Shown here one piece after another: positions 37,002 through 46,517 of a DNA stretch of 64,000 bases. The notes below the pieces were generated by a model. The model made no database searches, had not been told where the DNA came from, and was given only the letters and a program-made list of their open reading frames with translations. Made by a program: the position numbers and the translations under genes. This DNA is from Carnobacterium_A sp047553015 (GTDB lineage Bacteria; Bacillota; Bacilli; Lactobacillales; Carnobacteriaceae). The stretch spans positions 2,108,001 through 2,172,000 of the forward strand of contig NZ_CP180212.1 in the NCBI RefSeq assembly GCF_047553015.1, given 5' to 3'. How positions within the stretch are numbered: position 1 is the stretch's first letter; each line of letters starts with the position of its first letter.

Positions 37002-38351
37002 CTATAATGTCGAATGGTTGTTTTTACTATGCCATCTTTTATGATAATAATAAACAGTCAAAAGTACAATAAATTCTGATGCTGGAACGGCAAGCCATAA
37101 ACCTGTCAAACCAAATAATTCAGGCAGAATCATGAGCATTATCAGTAACACAATTATGCCACGTGCTGCAGTAATCCATGTTGCCATTCGAATTTGTCCA
37201 ATAGATTGATAATAAGTCATCATGACAAAGTTGGTTCCCATAAAGAGATAGGCAATGAAAAATAATTTAATCCCTGATACTGCTAATACTACGACTTCTT
37301 CAGGGAAGTCGCCGAACAGTCTGACGATTTGTGTGGCAGCAAACTGCCCAATAAGCATAAATAAGATACCCGCTATCAGAGCTGTTCCAATTGCGAGTTG
37401 AATTGTTTTTTGTATCTTCTTTTCATCCTTAGCGCCTTTGTAATAGCTAATTAACGGTTGAATTGCTGATCCCATTCCTAGAAACAATAACAACATGACA
37501 CTATGAACGTAATTTAATACCGCAAAAGCAGAGACACCAACTGTTCCTGCAAGATTTTCGGATACGATATTGTGTGAAACTGTAAAAAATGAAATACCTA
37601 CTTCTGCTAGAAAACTTGGAAAACCGATAACTAAAATGAGACCGATCAACTTTTTATCAATGGTAAAACGTACAAAACGCAAATTATTATTTTTCTTAAA
37701 AAAATGCGTACTAAGGATAATAAGACCCACTAATGCACCAATAAGTGTTGCAGTGGCCGTACCTTTTACTCCAAAGTCAAAAATAAATAAAAATACATAA
37801 TTTAGAATGATATTAACAACTGATGTAACAATAAGTGCAGTCATTGCTGTATTCGGACCACCATCATTACGAACTAAAATACTAAAAGCATTCTCCGCTG
37901 TAAAGATAAATCCAAAAAGCAATAAAATATTTAGATAATCTGATGTATACCCAATTGTATCTGCATTCGCGCCCAACAAATAAGCAAGTTCTGTTCTAAA
38001 AACAAAAGCAGAAAACCCAATCATTATCGTTAAAACTAGTATCAAACTAATCGCTTGTGAAAAAATAATCCTTGCTTGATCTGGCCGTTTGGAACCCATC
38101 ATGACAGAATAACGAGTTGCCGCACCTACACCTATCCATAGCGACATCGCTACGAATATACTATAAACAGGTGCAGCAATACCTACACCTGCTAGAGCAA
38201 CTGATCCGAGTTTGTTGCCGACCATAATTCCATCAATAATAATATTAACAGCCATTAATAACATCCCAACAACAGAAGGAACTAGATACCTTATGAATGA
38301 TTTCCCTACTGACTCCGTATCTAAACTAGTTACTGCTTCTTTTCTCCCCAT
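37002..38351 (-). CDS. MATE family efflux transporter
   Basis: A 449-residue protein with twelve hydrophobic helices in two MatE repeats. It starts MGRKEAVTSLDTESVGKSFIRYLVPSVVGMLL, and helix 2 carries IDGIMVGNKLGSVALAGVG, typical of the DinF/NorM-like branch. Expected to export cationic drugs or metabolites with Na+ or H+ exchange. Single gene with its own terminator. A second, distinct MATE gene lies at 54816. Confidence 0.9.
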   Translation of the reverse strand: MGRKEAVTSLDTESVGKSFIRYLVPSVVGMLLMAVNIIIDGIMVGNKLGSVALAGVGIAAPVYSIFVAMSLWIGVGAATRYSVMMGSKRPDQARIIFSQAISLILVLTIMIGFSAFVFRTELAYLLGANADTIGYTSDYLNILLLFGFIFTAENAFSILVRNDGGPNTAMTALIVTSVVNIILNYVFLFIFDFGVKGTATATLIGALVGLIILSTHFFKKNNNLRFVRFTIDKKLIGLILVIGFPSFLAEVGISFFTVSHNIVSENLAGTVGVSAFAVLNYVHSVMLLLFLGMGSAIQPLISYYKGAKDEKKIQKTIQLAIGTALIAGILFMLIGQFAATQIVRLFGDFPEEVVVLAVSGIKLFFIAYLFMGTNFVMMTYYQSIGQIRMATWITAARGIIVLLIMLMILPELFGLTGLWLAVPASEFIVLLTVYYYHKRWHSKNNHSTL

Positions 38352-38788
38352 TGTTACTTCAAATCCTTTTCTACTTATTTTATTAAAGATATCGGACTAT
38401 TTTTTAGATTGAAGTAAACGACTCAATTATCTTTTAGTTCTTATTGAAAATAGTGTTGAATAACTATTTTGTTTCATTTGTATCATCTTAGGCCTCACTA
38501 ACTTCGCTGAATAAAAACGAGCAACACGTCTATTCGATACAATTTCATTTTAACGTATGCCTACTTATTAAAGCCATTTCAATAAAATTGTGTCTACTTT
38601 TTTTAGTCTTAGTAGTGTGATAGTAATACAGCTCTAGTATTAAGTCAACTTGAATGCTTAACTGTCATTCAAATTATAAACGCACTTTCTTTATTCAGTA
38701 AAAAAAACTACTGAAATAAATCAGTAGTTTTTTACTCTTATTTTTAAAAGCGCCTTATCTTTTCCGACAGTCTTATTCAACTAGGCTA
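38352..38788. other. Intergenic region with terminator
   Basis: About 440 bp without a gene: promoter side of the MATE gene and, at 38702-38733, the terminator of the sulfonate-type ABC operon. Confidence 0.5.
38702..38733 (-). terminator. Terminator of the sulfonate-type ABC operon
   Basis: Perfect arms AAAAAACTACTGA/TCAGTAGTTTTTT with a 6-nt loop, about 55 bp past the ABC ATPase stop. Confidence 0.88.
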
Positions 38789-39571
38789 TTAAGAGATTGC
38801 TTTAAGGATAGCATATTTTTGTTTCATAAATTCACTATCCTCCTCAATACGATACTCTTTATCATTCAAAACTTTTTCAGAATAAGGAACAGAAAAGACA
38901 CTTTGAATCGTACCAGGATTTTTAGACATTACGGCTACTTTTGTCCCTAATAACAATGCTTCTTCAATATCATGTGTGATTAATAAAATAGTCTGATTGT
39001 TTTTTTTCCACAATACTCTTAAGAAATCTTGCATTTTTAATCGAGTGATTGCATCCAATGCGCTAAAAGGTTCATCCATTAAAACAAGTTTAGGCTTATT
39101 TGCAAGAACTCTGGCTAAAGAAACACGTTGTTTCATTCCACCAGAAAGCTCGAAAGGATAATGATTAGCAAAATCACTTAACTCAATTTGCTCTAAATAA
39201 TAATCGCTACTCTCTTTTATCTCTTCTTTGCTTTGTTTTCGCATCCGTGGTCCATACTCAATATTTTTACGAACGGTTAACCATGGATATAAGGTTGCTG
39301 ATTGGAATACCACCCCTCTTTTCCAATGTGGTCCTTTGATTATCTCGTTCTCCATGCGGCTTTCCCCACTAGTTGGTTCAATATAGCCCGCTATCGTTTT
39401 CAGCAACGTACTCTTTCCACATCCTGAAGGACCAACTAGACAAAAGAAATCACCTTGATTAATCGTTAAGTCGATATCTTTTATCGCTTGAACGACTGAA
39501 TTTTTCGTCGTATATTCATAATTGACGTGGTCTAGCTCAACCACTGGCGCGTTGTCAGCTGTTTGTGTCAT
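38789..39571 (-). CDS. ABC transporter ATPase, nitrate/sulfonate/taurine type
   Basis: About 260 residues, TauB/SsuB-type importer ATPase. Walker A GPSGCGKST, Q-loop, signature LSGGMKQRVSLARVL, Walker B LVLMDEPFSALD and H-loop TH are all present. It powers the permease encoded two genes upstream. ATG 39571 is preferred because GGAG lies about 11 nt upstream; an ATG at 39580 nearly touches this site. Third and last gene of permease, binding protein, ATPase. The neighbouring thiol-disulfide and YeeE genes suggest a sulfur compound as cargo. Confidence 0.88.
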   Translation of the reverse strand: MTQTADNAPVVELDHVNYEYTTKNSVVQAIKDIDLTINQGDFFCLVGPSGCGKSTLLKTIAGYIEPTSGESRMENEIIKGPHWKRGVVFQSATLYPWLTVRKNIEYGPRMRKQSKEEIKESSDYYLEQIELSDFANHYPFELSGGMKQRVSLARVLANKPKLVLMDEPFSALDAITRLKMQDFLRVLWKKNNQTILLITHDIEEALLLGTKVAVMSKNPGTIQSVFSVPYSEKVLNDKEYRIEEDSEFMKQKYAILKAIS

Positions 39572-39589
39572 TTCCCACATCTCTCCGTT

Positions 39590-40642
39590 CTATTTTTCTT
39601 CCTTTAAAGTATCTTCGATATAACTGGTTTTAATAAACTCATCTATGTCTTTTTTATCTGGAATTGCCTTAATTGACTTTTGTTCTTTCAGAAACTTTGC
39701 TGTGTCTAAAAATACTTGTGAAAATTCTCCTTGTTGATCATCTGTTCCCAGATAAGGTGCAGAAACTTGTTCATCACTCGTTAACCACGTGGTCGCTTCC
39801 ATTTGTTTTATAGCTTCTTCTGGTGTAATATCTAGCTGTTTCGCAGCTGCTTTAGCTGCCTCTTCAGGAGATTCACGATAGAAACGAACAGCTTCATCAA
39901 GTGCACGGATATAATCAGATACTAATTCAGGATATTTTTCAGAGAAATCTTTGTGCACAACATCAATATTTGCCGTCATATAGCCTTTATCAGCCAATAC
40001 TTTGCTATCGATGATAACATCTCCTGATTTTTTTAATTCAGATAACGATGGCTCCCACGTATAGGCCGCATCAATATCGCCTCTTTCCCAAGCAGCGAAA
40101 ATACTACTTGTTTCCATGTCAAGAAGTTGAATGTCTGATTCAACACCTGCATCTTGCACGGCTTTCAATAAGCTATAATGAGACGTTGAGCTAAAAGGAG
40201 TAGCTACTTTCTTACCGGCTAAATCCTTTACTTCTTTGATACCAGATCCTTTTCTCGCAACAAGAGCTTCATTTGACCCTAAAACTTCATGAATCCAAAT
40301 CAATTCAACCGGAATACCTGTTGCTAATGCAACAACCGAGTTGGTATAACCCATTTCAGCAAAGTCAATACTACCTGATGATAAAGCTTGATTTGCAGCT
40401 ACTCCTGAATCAAAAAATAAGAACTTGGTTTCAATACCTTTATCTTCAAAGTACTGTTTGAAAAATCCTTTTGAAATAGCAACCTCTTTATCATTTGGAA
40501 CACGGATAATTCCAATGGTGACTTCTTCAGGTAATGCATCACTAGCTTCTTCTTTTGAAGAGCTACAACCTGTTAAAAAAACGATAACAACTGCTGTTAG
40601 AACAAGTGAGAATAATTTATAGTGTTTTCTTAATTGTTTCAT
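39590..40642 (-). CDS. ABC transporter substrate-binding lipoprotein, sulfonate/taurine type
   Basis: About 350 residues. Start ATG 40642 lies directly after the permease stop (TAATATG), with AAAGGA upstream; a longer frame would run inside the permease gene. Signal peptide with lipobox FLTGC (Cys near 26), then an SsuA/TauA/ThiY-like periplasmic-binding fold: VTIGIIRVPNDKEVAISKGFFKQYF, GSIDFAEMGYTNSVVALATGIPVE and WERGDIDAAYTWEPSLSEL. Binds an anionic small molecule outside the membrane; sulfonate, taurine or similar by family and context. Confidence 0.87.
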   Translation of the reverse strand: MKQLRKHYKLFSLVLTAVVIVFLTGCSSSKEEASDALPEEVTIGIIRVPNDKEVAISKGFFKQYFEDKGIETKFLFFDSGVAANQALSSGSIDFAEMGYTNSVVALATGIPVELIWIHEVLGSNEALVARKGSGIKEVKDLAGKKVATPFSSTSHYSLLKAVQDAGVESDIQLLDMETSSIFAAWERGDIDAAYTWEPSLSELKKSGDVIIDSKVLADKGYMTANIDVVHKDFSEKYPELVSDYIRALDEAVRFYRESPEEAAKAAAKQLDITPEEAIKQMEATTWLTSDEQVSAPYLGTDDQQGEFSQVFLDTAKFLKEQKSIKAIPDKKDIDEFIKTSYIEDTLKEEK

Positions 40643-40643
40643 A

Positions 40644-41426
40644 TTATTGTTTTCCTTTCCAAAAGACAAGTTTAGTTTCTAGTTTTCTTAGGCCCCAATC
40701 TAGTAGCACACCCGTAATTCCCATGATAATAATTCCAATGAACATAATATCACTCTTCAAATATCGGGAAGCATCAATAACCATCCAACCAACACCAGAT
40801 GTAGCTGCAACCATCTCTGCAGAAACAAGAGTCGTATAAGCAATACCGATTGCTGTTCTTAAACCTGTAAATACTTCAGGCATACTTGCTGGTAAAACTA
40901 CTGTGAAAAAGATATCTTTTTTAGATGCACCTAGGGACTCTGCGCTCAATAAATAATTTTCATCAATAGTCGACACTGCAGAAACACAAGCAAGGTAAAT
41001 AGGCGCAAAAGCAGCTAAGTAGAGCAGCGTTATTTTAGAAGACTCATCAATTCCGAGCCATAAGATTAAAAATGTATAGTAAGCTAAAGGAGGCAGTGGA
41101 CGATAAAATTGAACAACGGAATCTATAACTGCACGAAATCGTTTAAAGTAACCACTCATTAAACCTAACGGAACAGCCGTAATAAACGCTAAAGAAGATG
41201 CAATAAATAACCGGTATAAACTAATACCTACATGCGACCATAAAGGAATTCCATTGTACCCATTTTGCATGATCTCTATAAAAGAATAAATCACTTGCTC
41301 AGGAGAAGGAATCAATCGTGAAGAAACCAATCCAAATTCGGTGACTAAAAACCAAACAAGAAAGATTGTTCCCCAAGTAGCATACGTATAGACACGAAAA
41401 TGCTCTTTTCTTTTCATTTTTTTCAT
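40644..41426 (-). CDS. ABC transporter permease, sulfonate/taurine type
   Basis: A 260-residue TauC/SsuC-type permease with about six transmembrane helices. The EAA-type loop SAESLGASKKDIFFTVVLPASMPEVFTGLRTAIGIAY contacts the ATPase, and RPLPPLAYYTFLILWLGI is typical of the family. First gene of the three-gene importer operon. Only about 55 bp separate its start from the terminator of the upstream CoA-disulfide reductase gene, so partial read-through may contribute to its expression. Confidence 0.87.
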   Translation of the reverse strand: MKKMKRKEHFRVYTYATWGTIFLVWFLVTEFGLVSSRLIPSPEQVIYSFIEIMQNGYNGIPLWSHVGISLYRLFIASSLAFITAVPLGLMSGYFKRFRAVIDSVVQFYRPLPPLAYYTFLILWLGIDESSKITLLYLAAFAPIYLACVSAVSTIDENYLLSAESLGASKKDIFFTVVLPASMPEVFTGLRTAIGIAYTTLVSAEMVAATSGVGWMVIDASRYLKSDIMFIGIIIMGITGVLLDWGLRKLETKLVFWKGKQ

Positions 41427-41485
41427 TATTCACCAACTTTTATGATTTAGTTATTCTTTTTTTAAAAATTAATAAAAAACAGAAT

Positions 41486-41512
41486 AAGGCTGGGACATAA
41501 TGTCCTAGCCTT
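41486..41512 (-). terminator. Terminator between reductase and importer genes
   Basis: Inverted repeat AAGGCTGGGAC/GTCCTAGCCTT, loop ATAAT. This GGCTGGGACATAATGTCC sequence type recurs as a terminator in Lactobacillales. Confidence 0.78.
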
Positions 41513-41559
41513 TTCTTGCCTGTTCAAACTTTCATTTCAGTCTATGCTGTACGTTTGGA

Positions 41560-43257
41560 TCAAACCCACGCATAGTCTGTCATAATTGGTTTACGATTTA
41601 GACGTTGGTCATTGAAATATTCATACATACTGATACCCAGGAATGAACCCATTACGTTATAAATATTTTCATATCCCATCAGATTCAGCGCTTTAACCAT
41701 ATTGTAGCTACGTTGACTTGATAAGCAGTGAATATAAACCGGTTGATCTTTTGGTATTTCATCTAAACGGTCACGGAATTGGCTTAGTGGAATATTTATA
41801 GCGTTGTTTAAATGGCTTTTTGCATATTCGCCTTCTTCACGTGCATCAATAATAAACGCATCATTTTCAACTAATGATCTCACCTGTGTAACAGGAACTT
41901 GGTTAAAATCGCCATTCAAGACATTTAATCCGACTAAAGCAGCCATATTAACAACATCTTTTGCTGTACCAAACATTGGTGAGTAACACAATTCTAATTC
42001 TTTTAAGTTTTCTAAGTCACCATGCATCGTAATCATAGTTGCAATAACGTCGATTCGTTTATCAACGTTTCCTTGACCAATTGCTTGTGCACCTAAAATA
42101 CGACCTGAAGGATTAGCAAAAATTAATTTGAAGAATAACGGTTTAGCATCTGGCATCAATCCAACCATGTCTTTAGGAATCACATATGATGTTAAGTAAT
42201 CAATGCCTTCTGCTAGACATTGTTTTTCAGTTAGTCCGGTTGCAGCTGCATTCATATTGAAACACTGAACAACTGAAGAACCGATAACACCCGTGTTGCG
42301 ATGTGCTTTGCCATACATATTATCCGCTGCTGCACGTGCTTGACGTTGAGCAGGACCAGCTAATGTTAAACGGGTTGGTTTCATTGTAATTAAGTTTGTA
42401 ACTTCAATTGCATCTCCTACTGCATAGATATGTTGATCTGAAGTCTGGTAATGTTGATTAACTTTGATTCCGCCTGTTGTTCCGATTTCAAGTTCAGCTT
42501 GTCTAGCTAGGCTTGTTTCAGCTAAAACGCCAATGGCCATAATAACGATTTCAGCTTTGATTTCTGTACCAGATTGTAAAATAATTTTATCGTCTTTTAC
42601 TTCAGCTATTCCATCTTCTACAAATAAATCTACTCCATGGTCCATAACTTCTTTGTGTAAAATTTGAACCATATCATAGTCAAATGGAGCCATAATTTGA
42701 TTCGCTGCTTCGACTAATGCAACATTCTTATTATCCAGTTTCAAGTTTTCTGCCACTTCAAGACCAATGAATCCTCCACCGATAACAACAGTGTCTTTAA
42801 CATCATTTTCTATTATATATTTTTTAATTCTGTCAATATCTGGAACGTTACGAACAGTGAAAACATGTTTTTTATCGATACCTTTAATGCTTCTTGGTAA
42901 AATAGGATTTGCACCCGGTGATAAGACTAACTCATCGTATGGCTCTATTTTTTCTTCACCAGTTAATACATTTTTAACAACGATTGTTTTTTCAGCTTTA
43001 TTAATAGACAGTACTTCATGATTTACACGTGCGTCAATATTGTATTGACTAGCAAAGCCTTCTGGTTTCATTAAAACTAAATCTTCTGCTTTTTCTACGA
43101 TACCACTTAAGTGAAAAGGTAAAGCACAGTTAGAAAAAGAAACGTAAGGACCTTTTTCAAACATAATAATTTCTGCTGTTTCATCATTTCTGCGAGCTCT
43201 TGCCGCTACTGATGCTCCACCAGCAACGCCACCAATAATTAATAGTCTTTTACTCAT
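41560..43257 (-). CDS. CoA-disulfide reductase with C-terminal rhodanese domain
   Basis: A 565-residue flavoprotein. The N-terminal 450 residues are a CoA-disulfide/persulfide reductase: FAD motif IIGGVAGGASVAAR, active-site Cys-44 in SFSNCALPF, NAD(P)H motif VVIGGGFIGLEVAE and AVGDAIEV. The C-terminal 100 form a rhodanese domain with catalytic Cys-511 in IHCLSSQRS. Such CoADR-Rhd proteins reduce CoA- or protein-persulfides and move sulfane sulfur. The gene starts 33 bp after a YeeE/TsuA-type transporter gene, so imported thiosulfate or sulfane sulfur can be processed directly. Full length. Confidence 0.92.
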   Translation of the reverse strand: MSKRLLIIGGVAGGASVAARARRNDETAEIIMFEKGPYVSFSNCALPFHLSGIVEKAEDLVLMKPEGFASQYNIDARVNHEVLSINKAEKTIVVKNVLTGEEKIEPYDELVLSPGANPILPRSIKGIDKKHVFTVRNVPDIDRIKKYIIENDVKDTVVIGGGFIGLEVAENLKLDNKNVALVEAANQIMAPFDYDMVQILHKEVMDHGVDLFVEDGIAEVKDDKIILQSGTEIKAEIVIMAIGVLAETSLARQAELEIGTTGGIKVNQHYQTSDQHIYAVGDAIEVTNLITMKPTRLTLAGPAQRQARAAADNMYGKAHRNTGVIGSSVVQCFNMNAAATGLTEKQCLAEGIDYLTSYVIPKDMVGLMPDAKPLFFKLIFANPSGRILGAQAIGQGNVDKRIDVIATMITMHGDLENLKELELCYSPMFGTAKDVVNMAALVGLNVLNGDFNQVPVTQVRSLVENDAFIIDAREEGEYAKSHLNNAINIPLSQFRDRLDEIPKDQPVYIHCLSSQRSYNMVKALNLMGYENIYNVMGSFLGISMYEYFNDQRLNRKPIMTDYAWV

Positions 43258-43290
43258 AACTAAATTCCTCCTACAGTATCCATTTTTTGT

Positions 43291-44553
43291 TTAACTGTTG
43301 ATTTTCTTTCCAAGAATATTTCCTGACCAGCCACCGATAACCATAACGATTAGGAATATCCATCCCGATAGAGAGAAGTTTGCGATTGGCGTATATAATG
43401 CTCCGACGTTACAGCCATTAGCTAGTCGAGTACCAAATCCCATAGCAAATCCACCCATAGCGAAAAGGAATACATCTTTAAAACTAATTTTTAATTCTGA
43501 TACAAATGTTTGAATAAATTTACCCGCAGTTAAAAGATAAATGATCGTACCTAGAACAATACCTAAGTTCTGTACAGAAACCCCATTCTCAAAGAATGGT
43601 TGGATAAATCCGTCTGGTTTCATTTGAGCAAAAGAAGCTAAAGAATCAGCTGAAACACCAAAAATCATTAAGAATTTACCAAACCATAAACCATAAGGCG
43701 TTGATGCTCCCCATCCAGAGTGAGTCACTCCCATTAATAAGGCAAATAGTAAGGTAATCCCTACAGCTCCTTGTACAAGTGACCACGGTTTTATGAACAG
43801 TCTACTATAAGTTGCTTCACTTACTAACGCATAATCTTTAGAATCAAAAGGTACTTCTTCTTCTTGCATTTTTTCTACTGAAACTCCCGTAAATGTATTC
43901 TCTCTCTTTCTTTTTTGTTCGTATTTATAAGAAAGAGCAACAACGATAAGAGCAAAAAGACCCGTTAGAATAACCGCACCTAGATAACCGCCCATTCCAT
44001 CCCATAAAAATAAATCTGGAAGATAGACGCCTTTACTGAACAGTTCACCTGTTTCAGTAGTAAACCAAGACTCCGTAACAATGCTCGCTGTATTTTGCGT
44101 TGGGAATCCTAAAAATACTCCCATTGCAAAGAAAATCAGACTAATAAGAGCTCTTGGAAGCGCAGTAACAAGGTCAGTAAGAACACCTGATGCGCAACAA
44201 GATGCAAAACTCATACCAAATCCGAAAAGGAGGCCACCTAATAGTAGGCCTAAGTTAATTGGATTGATCCAAAGACCAAAAGTAGTGACATCTCCTTTGA
44301 AAAGTAATGCTGCTGTAACAATAGACGAAATAAAAAACATAAACATAAGAGTTCTCATTAATTTAGTAGAACCTGTTTTAAAAGCCCGGTTCACACTTCC
44401 TGCAAAACCTGTATACGATCTTGATAAAACATATCCTAAACCCATTCCAACAACTAATCTAAAAAATAATATATCTGATACTAGTTGACTCTTTCCTATA
44501 ACAAAAATGAATATAATGGCAATAAATCCTAAAATTCTTTCTACTTTTTTCAT
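43291..44553 (-). CDS. YeeE/YedE (TsuA-like) sulfur-compound transporter
   Basis: A 420-residue membrane protein with about ten helices in two pseudo-repeats. Each repeat carries the conserved cysteine motif of the thiosulfate transporter family: FASCCASGVLTD (Cys-119/120) and LANGCNVGALYTPI (Cys-381). In TsuA these cysteines relay thiosulfate across the membrane, while related YedE proteins are linked to selenium. It is the first gene of a two-gene unit with CoADR-rhodanese, divergent from a LysR regulator, so sulfur uptake under LysR control is the likely role. Confidence 0.88.
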   Translation of the reverse strand: MKKVERILGFIAIIFIFVIGKSQLVSDILFFRLVVGMGLGYVLSRSYTGFAGSVNRAFKTGSTKLMRTLMFMFFISSIVTAALLFKGDVTTFGLWINPINLGLLLGGLLFGFGMSFASCCASGVLTDLVTALPRALISLIFFAMGVFLGFPTQNTASIVTESWFTTETGELFSKGVYLPDLFLWDGMGGYLGAVILTGLFALIVVALSYKYEQKRKRENTFTGVSVEKMQEEEVPFDSKDYALVSEATYSRLFIKPWSLVQGAVGITLLFALLMGVTHSGWGASTPYGLWFGKFLMIFGVSADSLASFAQMKPDGFIQPFFENGVSVQNLGIVLGTIIYLLTAGKFIQTFVSELKISFKDVFLFAMGGFAMGFGTRLANGCNVGALYTPIANFSLSGWIFLIVMVIGGWSGNILGKKINS

Positions 44554-44878
44554 TGGTTCCTCCAGTTAAGATAGATTATTTATGATATCAAACAAATAAA
44601 AAAGGACGGCTTATTAAAATTTTTAACCGTATTGTCTTGGGTCCATACAATCATTGATTCCTTCTTATCAAATGATTCGATTCATTTCTTATTTCATTAA
44701 CAGACAGCCACACTCCTTGTGCAAAAATTCACTTAATCGATTAAATTTATTATATCCTTTATGACATTGTTTTGGAAATAACAAAGTGCTATACTTGCAT
44801 AACTAAAAGGAATAGCTTGTTCATTTTTTTTCATACTTTAATCGTACAACAACTTTTCTTAAAGAAGGATGATTCGAT
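44554..44878. other. Divergent promoter region between YeeE-type and LysR genes
   Basis: About 325 bp, no gene. It must hold both promoters and the LysR binding site. AT-rich with several T-N11-A candidates, none decisive by eye. Confidence 0.5.
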
Positions 44879-45769
44879 ATGATTGATTACAGATATAAAA
44901 CTTTTTCTGTTTTAGCTGATATCTTAAACTATACAAAAACAGCTGAATTTTTAAACTTATCTCAACCTGCCGTGACAAAACACATTCAGTACTTAGAACA
45001 TTATTTAGAAACGCAACTTTTTTACTATGAACACCGCAGATTAACATTGACTGAAAAAGGACGCTATTTGAAAAAAGAACTCGATATCATTGAACAAGAA
45101 ACTAGCCAGATAAAGGCTGAATTGACAAGAGATAGTACTCAAAAATCTCTCTCTGTTGGCGCAAGTTATACAATTGGTGAGTATTTTATTTTAGATAAAT
45201 TGCAGCAATTTTCTCTAACTGAAAAGAATACTAAAGTTGATTTAACTGTTAACAATACTAAAAATTTATTAGACTTGCTCGACCAAAGGAAAATAGATGT
45301 TGCTTTGATTTCGGGTCCTCTTGATGTTGATCACTATGATAGTAAAGTTTTCTTTAAAGATTCTATTGTCGCTATTTGCTCACCCGAACATCCTTTAGCT
45401 GGCTCAAAAAGTAGTCTGTTTTCAGATTTAAAAAACGAAAAAATACTCCTTCGTGAAAAAGGTTCCGGTATTTTCGGCGCTTTAGTGCAATCTCTTTCCA
45501 GAAATCATTTATCATTAGGCCAATTTTCTAGATGTGCGAGCATTGGCAATATTCACCTAATTAAAGAATTAGTCAAAAAAAATGAAGGCATTAGTTTTCT
45601 TTATGCTATTTCTATTGCTGACGATCTTGCAAAAAAGTCGCTCAGTACTATTTCATTAACGGATTTTTCAGAAACTCAATCCTTTTTTCTAGTCTCTAAT
45701 AAAACAGAACACCCTAATAAACTACAAAAGAAATTCGAACAGCTTTTTTTAGAGAAAAAAGCTCATTAA
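44879..45769 (+). CDS. LysR-family transcriptional regulator
   Basis: A 296-residue LysR regulator: HTH at the N-terminus (FSVLADILNYTKTAEFLNLSQPAVTKHIQYLEHYLETQLF) followed by a periplasmic-binding-type effector domain. GAAGGA lies upstream of the ATG. It is divergent from the YeeE-type transporter gene. LysR regulators such as CysB, CysL/YwfK and Cbl control sulfur assimilation, so this one probably activates the neighbouring sulfur genes in response to a sulfur metabolite. Confidence 0.88.
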   Translation: MIDYRYKTFSVLADILNYTKTAEFLNLSQPAVTKHIQYLEHYLETQLFYYEHRRLTLTEKGRYLKKELDIIEQETSQIKAELTRDSTQKSLSVGASYTIGEYFILDKLQQFSLTEKNTKVDLTVNNTKNLLDLLDQRKIDVALISGPLDVDHYDSKVFFKDSIVAICSPEHPLAGSKSSLFSDLKNEKILLREKGSGIFGALVQSLSRNHLSLGQFSRCASIGNIHLIKELVKKNEGISFLYAISIADDLAKKSLSTISLTDFSETQSFFLVSNKTEHPNKLQKKFEQLFLEKKAH

Positions 45770-45890
45770 TTTCATTTCAGACCTATTTCCTTCTAATAAA
45801 ATGATTAGAGGGAGATAGGTCTATTTAGCGGGCTAATTTTATGGTACTATCTGGCTAAGGTCTATTTTTTTAAAAAAGAGGAGGGCTTTT

Positions 45891-46469
45891 TTGTTAGATA
45901 AAACCATTCCGTACGCAGAAATTTGGATGACTCGGTTGTTAGAACTACCCGTTACTAAACACCACTTGCCTCAAGGTTTTGACTTTATATTTTATCAAGA
46001 AGGGGATGAAGTTGAATGGGCAGCTATTGAAACGGCTGTTTCTGAATTTGAGGATACAGTCCAAGCATTAACCTATTTTGAAGAAAAGTTTGCCCCTCAC
46101 CTAAAAGAATTAAAAAAACGAATGCTGTTTGTTGTAAATTCCTCGGGAGAAAAAATAGGAACCTGCTCGGCTTGGTGGAAAGAAACACCTAATAAAGACC
46201 GTTATCCACTGGTTCATTGGGTTGCTGTAAAACCTGGCTATCAAGGAAAAGGGATTGCAAAAGCTATGCTGACCCATACTCTCACGCTATTACAAGATCT
46301 TGAACATACTTCTCCTATTTATCTCCATACACAAACGTGGAGTCTTGTTGCTATTCAACTCTATCAACATTTTGGATTTGACATTTCAAGTAAAGACTTA
46401 GATGGAAACCTTTATCCCGATTACGAAAAAACGTTAGCCATTTTAGCTGAGTTGAAAAAGACAACGTAA
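45891..46469 (+). CDS. GNAT family N-acetyltransferase
   Basis: A 192-residue acetyltransferase. Acetyl-CoA binding motif A reads VHWVAVKPGYQGKGIAKAMLTHTL, followed by LYQHFGFDISSK of motif B; the N-terminal part is specific. Start is a TTG at 45891 with GGAGGG about 5 nt upstream. Substrate unknown. Single gene between the LysR and TraX-like genes. Confidence 0.87.
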   Translation: MLDKTIPYAEIWMTRLLELPVTKHHLPQGFDFIFYQEGDEVEWAAIETAVSEFEDTVQALTYFEEKFAPHLKELKKRMLFVVNSSGEKIGTCSAWWKETPNKDRYPLVHWVAVKPGYQGKGIAKAMLTHTLTLLQDLEHTSPIYLHTQTWSLVAIQLYQHFGFDISSKDLDGNLYPDYEKTLAILAELKKTT

Positions 46470-46517
46470 CAGCTAGAGTCGTTTAAATAGTACCGCAAAA
46501 AAAGGAGGGAAATTTTT

